This document shows positions 35,433-42,813 of a stretch of DNA of 64,000 nt, piece by piece (the stretch's first letter is position 1; the number at the start of each line of letters is the position of its first letter). Below the pieces are notes generated by a model, which saw nothing but the letters and a program-made list of their open reading frames with translations, had not been told where the DNA came from and searched no databases. The stretch comes from Bacillus sp. KH172YL63 (GTDB lineage: Bacteria > Bacillota > Bacilli > Bacillales > Bacillaceae_B): NCBI RefSeq assembly GCF_011398925.1, contig NZ_AP022842.1:3861001-3925000 (forward strand), given 5' to 3'. A program made the position numbers and the translations under genes.

Positions 35433-35651
35433 TTATTCGTTGATGTCGAAGTTCTGCAACTTTTCGACGTTGGATAATCCTTTTGAAGATAAGCTTGCGA
35501 TCGATAATGCTGCGCTGTTCACTGCATCGGCCGTAGCCAGTGGGTTGATGTAGCTGTACGATTTGTACGCGAACTTCTGCTTGCCCTTTTCATCAAGCCC
35601 GTCCATGTATGAAAGTCGTATTCTCGTCGACTTCAGATCCGCTGTTGCCAT
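35433..35651 (-). CDS. DUF1659 family protein
   Basis: A 72-residue protein of the DUF1659 family, with no signal peptide. It begins MATADLKSTRIRLSYMDG and contains the conserved YSYINPLATADAVNSAALS segment. The ATG at 35651 has AAAGGAGGTGA upstream; the ATG at 35660 lies inside that site's reach and is less likely. It is the first gene of the pair with DUF2922. Function is unknown. Confidence 0.9.
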   Translation of the reverse strand: MATADLKSTRIRLSYMDGLDEKGKQKFAYKSYSYINPLATADAVNSAALSIASLSSKGLSNVEKLQNFDINE

Positions 35652-35717
35652 GTGCCTCACCTCCTTTCACCCTTTATATAGGGGAAAAAGGAAGAGTCGG
35701 ACACCCCGGCAATAAAA

Positions 35718-35745
35718 AAACTCGGAAGGGCGTCCCTCCGAGTTT
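35718..35745 (-). terminator. Rho-independent terminator after yhgE
   Basis: AAACTCGGA / TCCGAGTTT is followed by TTTTATTG on the minus strand, immediately after the stop codon at 35749. Confidence 0.88.
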
Positions 35746-35748
35746 CCT

Positions 35749-38475
35749 TTATGCTTCTAATTCACGATATTGCTTGCGGCGGATGACCCGGAATCTGAAC
35801 GTCAGATAAAGGATCGTCCCGCTCGTCGCGATTAATAAGAATAGGAGCGTGTACGCGATATTGTGCCACATGAACGCATAATCTCCTGTCGAAATGATCG
35901 CTCTGAAAGCAGAAATCGTATATGTCATCGGTAAGAAGTTTGTAAAGTGCTGCAGCGGCTCCGGCACCAGTTCAATCGGATACGTTCCTGCACTGCTCGT
36001 CAGCTGAAGAATCAGGATCATGATGCCGAGGAAGCGCCCTGGATTATCAAGTGATGTGACCAGGAATTGAACGATGGATAAGAACGTCCAGCTCGCCAAT
36101 ATGCTCATCATGATAAAGAGCGGGATGCTCGTCACGTCCAATCCGAGGACGGCAAGCAGAATCGTATCTGCCAGCAGGGCCTGGAATAATCCTGCGAAGA
36201 TCAGGACCCCGAACTTCCCGAAGAACCAGCCGATTCCGCTCATCGGTTTCACAGCCGGTTCCCGGAGTGGGAAGATGATTGAAATCACCAATGCCCCGAC
36301 GAATAAACTAAGGGATAAGAAATACGGTGTAAATCCTGTCCCGTAGTTGGGTACATCATGGATCGGATGATCGGTCAGTGTGACAGGTTTTGCGAACATG
36401 TCGTAAATGTCATCATTGGCGTTTACATCATTCGCATCCCTGGCACCGTCTGCAAGCTCCGTTTCAAGCTCTGAAGAACCGTCGGACAGTTTTGAAAGAC
36501 CGTCCGTCAATTCACCTGAGCCGCCAGAAAGCCTGCCAAGACCGGACGATAGATCAGTGGACCCCTGCTTCAATTGACCGAGACCGCTCATCAGCTCCTG
36601 AAATTTCGACGAGAACATTCCCAGGCCATCCGATAAATCAGTCGTGCCTTTTGAAAGCTCTCCAAGCCCTGAATAGAGCTGTCCCGATCCTGCATAAAGA
36701 CCTCCGAGTCCGTTCACAAGCTGGCCGGACCCTGCCGACAGGCGGTTTGTACCGTCAGCAAGCTCCGAAGAACCGTTTGCAAGTTTCGTGGAGCCTTCTT
36801 CAAGTGCCCCTGTCCCTTCATCGAGCTTAGCGAGCCCGGTTGTAAGGGCGGACCCTCCAGCTTTCATGTCCTGCAGGCGTTCTTTTGCGCTTGAAAGGTT
36901 TTCTGCAAATGAGGTCAGACCCCCGACCAGTAGCTTTTGGCCATCGGCAAGTTCGTCTGCTCCTTTTGCAAGGGATTCCTGGCCTTTCGTGATTTTATCA
37001 AACCCGGTGGTCAGACTTTGTTGACCTTGATTGGCTTGTGTAGCAATATCTGATAGATCTTGAGCTTTTCCCACTACAGAAGTAGTCCTGTCAGAAATAG
37101 CTGCGATGTCCCCGCTCACGCCCTGACTGTCACCAGCCAGAGAGGTGATCGATGCTTGCAATGCTTTTAACTGTTCCTTTTGATCTGGGTCCTGTTCCTG
37201 TTGGATCAAGGCATCCAGATCTTGAGATGCATCGTTGAGGCCTTGAGTGACTCCATCAGATGCAGCTTTTGTATTGTTCACGCTGCTTTGATTTTCAGTA
37301 GCCTTTTGAGATAATTCTTGGGCCCCGTCCGCCACATTCTGTGACATAACTGCAAGCGACGGAAGCTTCTCGTTCATGTCCTGCAGTGCCGCGAGTGACC
37401 CATTTAGTCCCGTTGAAAGGTCTTTCGCACCCTGCTGGGATTTTTCGGCCCAGGCAAGGAGCTTCTGATTTCCTTCCTGCATGGAGCCGACAGCCTCATC
37501 AAAGGCCTGGATACCTTGAGACAGCTGCTTGAATCCCGTGTAGGCTTGATCGACACCGTCTGAAAACGTGACAGACTTGCCGGCAAGTTCCTGCAATTTG
37601 GCTTTTAGTTCCTGGGCACCGCTGTTCACATTGTTGATCCCGGTGTCCAAGTCTTCAGCGCCATGTTGCGCTTTCCCGAGGTTGTCTTTCAGCTCCCCTG
37701 CCCCGGTTTGGGCCGAGTTGACGCCGTCCTTGATTTGTTCGGCACCCTGCTGGACAGAACCGACACCAGCGCCCAGCTTGTTGGCACCGTCTTCGGCACC
37801 TGCAAGGCCACTTTCAAGCTCGCTAGCACCATCATGAGCGGAAGCGATGCCGTCATGGATATCATCGGATCCGCTCGTTGCGTCTCCAAGCTTGTCATTC
37901 AGTTTGCCGGCTCCGTCACTTGCTTCGTTTAACCCGTCTGCGACATCCTTGATTTGATCAAACATGGATTCTGCATACGTTTTGGTGACAGCACCCGATA
38001 CCTCTTCTTTGATCTTTTCAATCGCTGAATCTCCTATTTTAGAAGAAAGATAGTTTGAGCCCTGATTGGCCGTATAGATCAATTCCAGTTTCTCAGGATG
38101 GACATCCTCAAGGGTCGTCGCATTCTGTGAAAAAGTTTCCGGAATCTCTATTTTTAAATAGTACTTCTGCTCTTCAAGTCCTTGATCGGCTGTGTCTTCA
38201 TCAACAAACTGCCAATCAAACGTATCATTTTCTTTCAGATCATCAACGAAGTCCTGACCGATCGTCAGTTCCTCACCGTTGAAGTCTGCCCCTTTGTCAT
38301 TGTTCACGACCGCTACCGGCAGCTGGTCCACCTGTCCGTACGGATCCCAGAATGCCCATAGGAACGTCCCGCTGTAAAGCACGGGAATGAACAAGACGCC
38401 AATGACCGCCATCAATAACGTCTTGTTCGTCAAAATATGGCGGAACTCACCTTTCAGTGAATGTAGTGCTTTCAT
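35749..38475 (-). CDS. yhgE: YhgE/Pip-domain ABC-2-type membrane protein
   Basis: A 908-residue membrane protein. One membrane segment near the N-terminus (LLMAVIGVLFIPVLYSGTF) leads into an extracellular YhgE/Pip region with YSGTFLWAFWDPYGQVDQLP and VAVVNNDKG. A very long stretch (about residues 180-690) is built of repeats with L-x-x-G spacing (GSTKLANGSSELADGTNRLS), which forms an extended coil or rod. About five membrane segments of the ABC-2 type end the protein. Relatives include the phage receptor YueB of type VII secretion and the Pip protein of lactococci. The TetR gene 72 bp upstream corresponds to yhgD of Bacillus subtilis, where the two genes are also neighbours. Confidence 0.9.
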   Translation of the reverse strand: MKALHSLKGEFRHILTNKTLLMAVIGVLFIPVLYSGTFLWAFWDPYGQVDQLPVAVVNNDKGADFNGEELTIGQDFVDDLKENDTFDWQFVDEDTADQGLEEQKYYLKIEIPETFSQNATTLEDVHPEKLELIYTANQGSNYLSSKIGDSAIEKIKEEVSGAVTKTYAESMFDQIKDVADGLNEASDGAGKLNDKLGDATSGSDDIHDGIASAHDGASELESGLAGAEDGANKLGAGVGSVQQGAEQIKDGVNSAQTGAGELKDNLGKAQHGAEDLDTGINNVNSGAQELKAKLQELAGKSVTFSDGVDQAYTGFKQLSQGIQAFDEAVGSMQEGNQKLLAWAEKSQQGAKDLSTGLNGSLAALQDMNEKLPSLAVMSQNVADGAQELSQKATENQSSVNNTKAASDGVTQGLNDASQDLDALIQQEQDPDQKEQLKALQASITSLAGDSQGVSGDIAAISDRTTSVVGKAQDLSDIATQANQGQQSLTTGFDKITKGQESLAKGADELADGQKLLVGGLTSFAENLSSAKERLQDMKAGGSALTTGLAKLDEGTGALEEGSTKLANGSSELADGTNRLSAGSGQLVNGLGGLYAGSGQLYSGLGELSKGTTDLSDGLGMFSSKFQELMSGLGQLKQGSTDLSSGLGRLSGGSGELTDGLSKLSDGSSELETELADGARDANDVNANDDIYDMFAKPVTLTDHPIHDVPNYGTGFTPYFLSLSLFVGALVISIIFPLREPAVKPMSGIGWFFGKFGVLIFAGLFQALLADTILLAVLGLDVTSIPLFIMMSILASWTFLSIVQFLVTSLDNPGRFLGIMILILQLTSSAGTYPIELVPEPLQHFTNFLPMTYTISAFRAIISTGDYAFMWHNIAYTLLFLLIATSGTILYLTFRFRVIRRKQYRELEA

Positions 38476-38547
38476 TGTATCGACTCCTTAGAATGTATGA
38501 CTATTTCAACCACCTGGTCAAATACGCCCAAAAAAAGAAAGGACCAT

Positions 38548-39120
38548 CTACTTAGACAATCCATTTAATAAATAATCCTTCATGATCCCAGCTATTTTCT
38601 CTGAAGATAACGGTTCATGCTTCCGCTCCCAGTCAGAAAGAAGAGCAATATATACTTTTAATAAAATAAACGAAATGATCTCTGGATCACAGGACTTGAT
38701 CTGTCCATTGTCCATAGCACGCTGAATTTTATTCTTCACGTACAGGATCAATTCGTCTTCTATATGATTCAGCATTTCCTGTACGGCACGGGTGCCGATT
38801 TCTTTTTCTTCTTCAATCAGCTTCAACATGAGCTGATGATCGGTCCGATAATCAAGTAATGTCACCAATGCCTGATGGACATTATCATAAAAGGATTGCT
38901 GGGGCTTGATGACAAGATCAGCCGAGGCCTTCATTTCCCTGACCATCCCATACACAATTTCCTGAAAAAGCTCATCCTTATTCTTAAAGAACGTATAAAT
39001 CGTCCCTTTCCCTACATTCGCAACCTTCGCAACCTGATCCATCGTCGTCGCTTTATATCCGAACAGAGAAAAAGACTTCGTCGCTGCCTCAATCACCAGC
39101 TTCCTGCGATCAATAGCCAT
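38548..39120 (-). CDS. yhgD: TetR/AcrR-family regulator, YhgD-like
   Basis: A 190-residue transcription regulator. The N-terminal helix-turn-helix is clear: RRKLVIEAATKSFSLFGYKA followed by TTMDQVAKVANVGKGTIYTF. The C-terminal ligand-binding part is helical with no recognised ligand. It lies upstream of yhgE in the same direction, as in other bacilli, and probably represses that gene and itself. The ATG at 39120 is the natural start; the upstream region carries no long palindrome that I could assign as operator. Confidence 0.88.
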   Translation of the reverse strand: MAIDRRKLVIEAATKSFSLFGYKATTMDQVAKVANVGKGTIYTFFKNKDELFQEIVYGMVREMKASADLVIKPQQSFYDNVHQALVTLLDYRTDHQLMLKLIEEEKEIGTRAVQEMLNHIEDELILYVKNKIQRAMDNGQIKSCDPEIISFILLKVYIALLSDWERKHEPLSSEKIAGIMKDYLLNGLSK

Positions 39121-39202
39121 TATCCGAACCCCCTGACCAAAACAGTGTTTCGTTCAAACTTACACAACAACAAATATACCACGTCCAACACCAGGATTCA
39201 AA

Positions 39203-39258
39203 CGAGGGACGGACCTCGACTCCTAGTACCAGCTCCTAGGAATCGAGGTCCGTCCCTC
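39203..39258. repeat. GGGACGGACCT repeat: single long hairpin after the dehydrogenase gene
   Basis: GAGGGACGGACCTCGA pairs with TCGAGGTCCGTCCCTC, with an inner TCCTAG / CTAGGA stem. It is the longest stem of this family in the window. It lies eight bases past the dehydrogenase stop codon (39266), where a run of seven Ts separates the two, and it may act as a terminator for that gene or for the opposite strand. Confidence 0.85.
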
Positions 39259-39265
39259 AAAAAAA

Positions 39266-40645
39266 TCAGTATAGTTTCCCCTGCCTGTATAATACCGTCG
39301 AGAGTTTCATGACGGAGTGGATGTAGCAGTTTTGGCGGAGTGGGAATGGGTCGCCAAAGAATAGGGGGAGTACGGTATCCATGGTGGATTGCATTTTGTC
39401 ATAGAGGAGGTTGAATACTTCTTCCTCTGTGTAGAACTGGGTTTCCCGGCCCTGCAGCCATTCGAAGTAGGAGACGATGACTCCTCCTGCATTGGCGAGG
39501 ATATCAGGGATGATGATGACCCCTTTGTCGCTCAGGTAGCTGTCCGCCTCTGTTGTGACCGGGGCATTCGCGCCTTCTACGATGATGCGGGCTTTCACTT
39601 TTTCCACGTTATCTTTGTGTACCTGATCTTCAAGGGCCGCCAGGAAGAGCACATCCACATCAAGATACAGTACCTCATCACGGTCACGGACCTCTGCGGT
39701 GACACCGATTTCCTTCAGCTGCTGATCGTCTGTCGGCAGATCTCCCTGGTTCTTCATCGTCCATTCGGCAAGCGTTGGGATATCCAGTCCGTCGGCATTG
39801 AACAGCGTCACATTCCGGTCGCTCACCGCCACCACTTTATTCTGTAATTCGGTGGACTGATGGGCCTCGAGTGCCGCGACCGATCCGACATTCCCAAACC
39901 CCTGGACGGCAATCGACAACGGACGGTCTTCATAATCCAGGGCCGTCTTTGCGAAAATATTATCGGTTTTCGTCAGCAGGCTTTTCTGATTCTTCACGAA
40001 GTCATGGACGAGGTAGCGAAATGTAAAGAACACCCCTTTACCTGTCGCTTCCCTCCGTCCAAGCGATCCTCCGTTCACAACGCTCTTCCCTGTAAAGCTC
40101 CCCCGGTAAGGAAGTCCCGGCCGGATGCTTTTATACTCTGCCATCATCCAGTCCATCTCACGCTCCCCGGATCCCATGTCAGGTGCCGGGATATCCTTGT
40201 CCGGACCGAGCACATCACTGAAATACTGGACATATTTCCTCGCAATCAGATGCAGCTCCTTTTCAGAGTACTCCCGAGGGTTCAGGATGATCCCGCCTTT
40301 TCCACCACCGAACGGGACATCATGCAGGGCATTCTTCAACGTCATCAGGGAAGCAAGATTCACAACCTCCTCCTCATTCACCATCTCATGAAACCGGATC
40401 CCGCCCTTGTATGGACCGAGGGCGTTATTATGCTGCACCCGGAACGCAGGAATCCGCTCCACCTTCCCGTTCTCAAGCGGTATCCTCAGGAACGATTTAT
40501 GTACATGATTTGGCGTCGACAGAATTGACGTTAATGACGTAAACGCTTTCTTTCTCCCCTCACCTTTCACATCAGGTAAAAATGTCTCGTCCTCCAATAG
40601 CGCATCCAGTGATTTCTGGACAATTTCTCTCGTTTGACTGATCAT
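39266..40645 (-). CDS. Glu/Leu/Phe/Val dehydrogenase family, probably glutamate dehydrogenase
   Basis: A 459-residue cytoplasmic enzyme that interconverts an amino acid and its 2-oxo acid plus ammonia using NAD(P). Substrate-site motifs are GPYKGGIRFH and DVPFGGGKGGI, with the catalytic Lys in the latter and the catalytic Asp in PAPDMGSGEREMDW. The dinucleotide fold has VQGFGNVGSVAA. The sequence is closer to glutamate dehydrogenases than to the shorter leucine dehydrogenases. At 459 residues it is somewhat longer than the roughly 425-residue RocG/GudB type. The ATG at 40645 has AGGAGG upstream. It appears to be a single-gene transcript. Confidence 0.88.
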   Translation of the reverse strand: MISQTREIVQKSLDALLEDETFLPDVKGEGRKKAFTSLTSILSTPNHVHKSFLRIPLENGKVERIPAFRVQHNNALGPYKGGIRFHEMVNEEEVVNLASLMTLKNALHDVPFGGGKGGIILNPREYSEKELHLIARKYVQYFSDVLGPDKDIPAPDMGSGEREMDWMMAEYKSIRPGLPYRGSFTGKSVVNGGSLGRREATGKGVFFTFRYLVHDFVKNQKSLLTKTDNIFAKTALDYEDRPLSIAVQGFGNVGSVAALEAHQSTELQNKVVAVSDRNVTLFNADGLDIPTLAEWTMKNQGDLPTDDQQLKEIGVTAEVRDRDEVLYLDVDVLFLAALEDQVHKDNVEKVKARIIVEGANAPVTTEADSYLSDKGVIIIPDILANAGGVIVSYFEWLQGRETQFYTEEEVFNLLYDKMQSTMDTVLPLFFGDPFPLRQNCYIHSVMKLSTVLYRQGKLY

Positions 40646-40748
40646 TTCGGGTCCCTCCTATAAGTGATAAGAAAATATTGGTATATGGTTTAGGATTACC
40701 CTTTTGGGGGTGGTTGAAAACGGGGGATGGGGAAAGAGGGAATAATAA

Positions 40749-40780
40749 AGTCGACAACCCATGCGGAGGGATTGTCGACT
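40749..40780 (-). terminator. Terminator after the coiled-coil membrane protein gene
   Basis: AGTCGACAA-TCCC pairs with GGG-TTGTCGACT and is followed by TTATTATT on the minus strand, 12 bp past the stop codon at 40792. Confidence 0.75.
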
Positions 40781-40791
40781 GGAACATTTAC

Positions 40792-42141
40792 TTACCAAAT
40801 ATGATAGATCAAAAATCCATTTTCCACTTCTAGACTCTCTCCCTCCTTACCTTTTTCAATTTTATAAGGTTTTCCAGTTTCAATCACTTTTTCAACTATT
40901 TCAGAAAATTCTTCTTTGGAGTAGGCTGTTTTAATTGCCATCAAATCAATAAATAAGTCTTTATATTCAAGGGAAGATACAGACACCAATGAAATAGTGG
41001 CGATAACATCCATGTCCTTTATAATATAAGACATATCGGATTTAGGTGTATAATAATATCTTCCCCCATATTTCTTCGCAATTTCATCATATTTAAGGAA
41101 TTTCTTATTCCCCATCAGGTCTCTGCTTAACCTGATTGTTTGACCTTGAGAATTTGTCCTAGTAAATTCCATTGGGTACTCATCTTCTTGTGATTGCTTT
41201 TCTTCCTTATTTTTCTCCTCCTCTTCTTTTTTCTTTTCAACCTCGATTTGCTCTTTCGTTTCATAATATTTTGTTTGACTTGCATCGATTTGTATCTGTA
41301 ATTGTTCCATCGCCTGATTACTATTTAAGTTTCCTATGTCTTTGTTTAACTTTGCCACTTCTTTTTCAAAAGATGATTCGCTTAAGGATTGACCTTCAGC
41401 TATTTCATTCAACTTTTCAATATCCGCTTGCAACTCTGTATATGTTTGATAGTCTTCTTCTATTTTCCTTAATTGTGAAGTGTACCTGTCATCGAAAAAT
41501 GCTCTAAGGGTATCACTTTCTAAAAGATTGAACTGCTCAGTGATTAAATCGGACTTTTTGTTTAGGTCATTAATTTTTTCATCAAAAGTCTCATTCAATG
41601 GATCATCATTCAAATTTCTTTTTACTTCATTGATTTTCTGTTGCATTTCATTAGCAAGCGGAACAATCTTTTTGTATTCCTCTAATTCGTTTAATTTAGG
41701 CATTAATTGCTGATTCATTTTCTTTTTCATTTGATCATTATTCTTGTTCATCTTTTCTTCCGCACCATTTAAGCTTGTTTGAGCAGACTTCAACTCAATA
41801 TGATCGATTGTCTTTAATAAGCCCGCAGAATTAGACGATTTCAAATTCCCCTCCATTTCCGAATATAGAGAATTGATTTGTTCCTCCGCAGCTGCAAATA
41901 GTTGTTCTGCTTCCCCTCGTTTTGCCTCTGATATCATATAAACAGTCAATACAGAGAATAGCGCCAGCGCCATAACCGCACTAGCTATACTAATAAATTT
42001 CCCTTCTTGCCATGCGTTTCTTTTACGTGTTTCTTTAGGTTCGTGACGGAGGATCTTGCTGTGGATCTTAGTTTTGGCATCTTCGGTTAAATGTAGTTGC
42101 GGAAACATAGTTTGCAGGTTTTTGTTTTCACGATTCTTCAT
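40792..42141 (-). CDS. Single-pass membrane coiled-coil protein, candidate anti-sigma factor
   Basis: A 449-residue protein. The cytoplasmic N-terminal 50 residues (MFPQLHLTEDAKTKIHSKIL) precede one membrane segment (ISIASAVMALALFSVLTVYM). The outside part is a long coiled coil (about residues 80-320, EEKMNKNNDQMKKKMNQ) followed by a small folded C-terminal domain. The gene starts inside the sigma factor gene with a 14-bp overlap, and its GGGGAGG site is within the sigma coding sequence, so the pair is translation-coupled. The position and one-pass topology fit an anti-sigma factor. I see no zinc-binding anti-sigma motif, so this is inference; the coiled coil could sense the envelope. Confidence 0.7.
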   Translation of the reverse strand: MKNRENKNLQTMFPQLHLTEDAKTKIHSKILRHEPKETRKRNAWQEGKFISIASAVMALALFSVLTVYMISEAKRGEAEQLFAAAEEQINSLYSEMEGNLKSSNSAGLLKTIDHIELKSAQTSLNGAEEKMNKNNDQMKKKMNQQLMPKLNELEEYKKIVPLANEMQQKINEVKRNLNDDPLNETFDEKINDLNKKSDLITEQFNLLESDTLRAFFDDRYTSQLRKIEEDYQTYTELQADIEKLNEIAEGQSLSESSFEKEVAKLNKDIGNLNSNQAMEQLQIQIDASQTKYYETKEQIEVEKKKEEEEKNKEEKQSQEDEYPMEFTRTNSQGQTIRLSRDLMGNKKFLKYDEIAKKYGGRYYYTPKSDMSYIIKDMDVIATISLVSVSSLEYKDLFIDLMAIKTAYSKEEFSEIVEKVIETGKPYKIEKGKEGESLEVENGFLIYHIW

Positions 42142-42634
42142 TGATGGATCCTCCCCATTTTGATTGTAATTTTTTACAGGCACGGTGATAGGTGACCCGA
42201 ACTTTATTTTCAGTCCAACCTAGAATAGCAGCTGTTTCTTTCACATCTAATCCATTCATTCCTTTTAAAAGCAGTACATCCCGATAATTTGCTTTCAACC
42301 CATGTATGACCGTAAGCATTTCCCGGCTATCTTCATTTAAAATCAGCAATGATTCCGGCGTCTCAATGGAAGCCGCTTCAAAAAATGAAGAAATCGATCG
42401 ATTTGCTTTGCTTCTTTTCCTCATTTCATCAACTGCAAGATTTCTTGCAATTGAATACAGCCATGTTTTGGGATTAGCCTTTCCCTCAAATGATCCATAA
42501 GAATTCAATGCCCGGATGAACACTTCCTGTACAAGATCCTCTACATCGGCAGTACCCATTCGATACACTAAGAACGTATAAATCGAATCACTGTAAAGGT
42601 GAAACCAATCGGCAATCACTCTATTGTTGGACAT
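42128..42634 (-). CDS. ECF-type RNA polymerase sigma factor, SigX-like
   Basis: A 168-residue sigma factor with only regions 2 and 4. Region 2 is DLVQEVFIRALNSYGSFEGK followed by NPKTWLYSIARNLAVDEMRK; region 4 is LDVKETAAILGWTENKVRVT with the recognition helix. The pattern resembles Bacillus subtilis SigX and related envelope-stress sigmas. A TGTAAT-N17-CGTC element 34-60 bases upstream of the start matches the known SigX promoter type, so the gene probably activates itself. The membrane protein gene overlapping its end is the likely regulator. The ATG at 42634 follows GCGGGGGAATGGG at an acceptable distance. Confidence 0.92.
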   Translation of the reverse strand: MSNNRVIADWFHLYSDSIYTFLVYRMGTADVEDLVQEVFIRALNSYGSFEGKANPKTWLYSIARNLAVDEMRKRSKANRSISSFFEAASIETPESLLILNEDSREMLTVIHGLKANYRDVLLLKGMNGLDVKETAAILGWTENKVRVTYHRACKKLQSKWGGSINEES

Positions 42635-42667
42635 CCCATTCCCCCGCTTTTTTTCTTTTTCTAATTA

Positions 42668-42694
42668 GACGATTCAGATGTAACATCTATTACA
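42668..42694 (-). promoter_or_regulatory. ECF-type promoter of the sigma factor operon
   Basis: On the minus strand TGTAAT, a 17-bp spacer and CGTC match the SigX consensus TGTAAC-N17-CGAC. The predicted start site is about 25 bp before the sigma factor ATG. This suggests autoregulation. Confidence 0.6.
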
Positions 42695-42760
42695 TTTTTT
42701 AAATTTTTTTACAAATAATTTTTAAACAAAACTCATTCTATCCTACAAAAACTGAAAAAT

Positions 42761-42789
42761 TTGTCGAAATAAATGATATACTGTTATAA
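42761..42789 (+). promoter_or_regulatory. Candidate sigma-A promoter of the GGDEF-EAL gene
   Basis: TTGTCG (42761-42766) and TTATAA (42784-42789) are spaced 17 bp apart and lie 25 bp upstream of the start codon at 42814. Confidence 0.35.
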
Positions 42790-42813
42790 ATAGGTAAATA
42801 GAGGTAGGTATAT

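Noticed and set aside
39860..40528. 222-codon open frame opposite the glutamate dehydrogenase gene
   Set aside because: It lies wholly antisense to a well-supported enzyme gene and has no ribosome binding site or recognisable domain.
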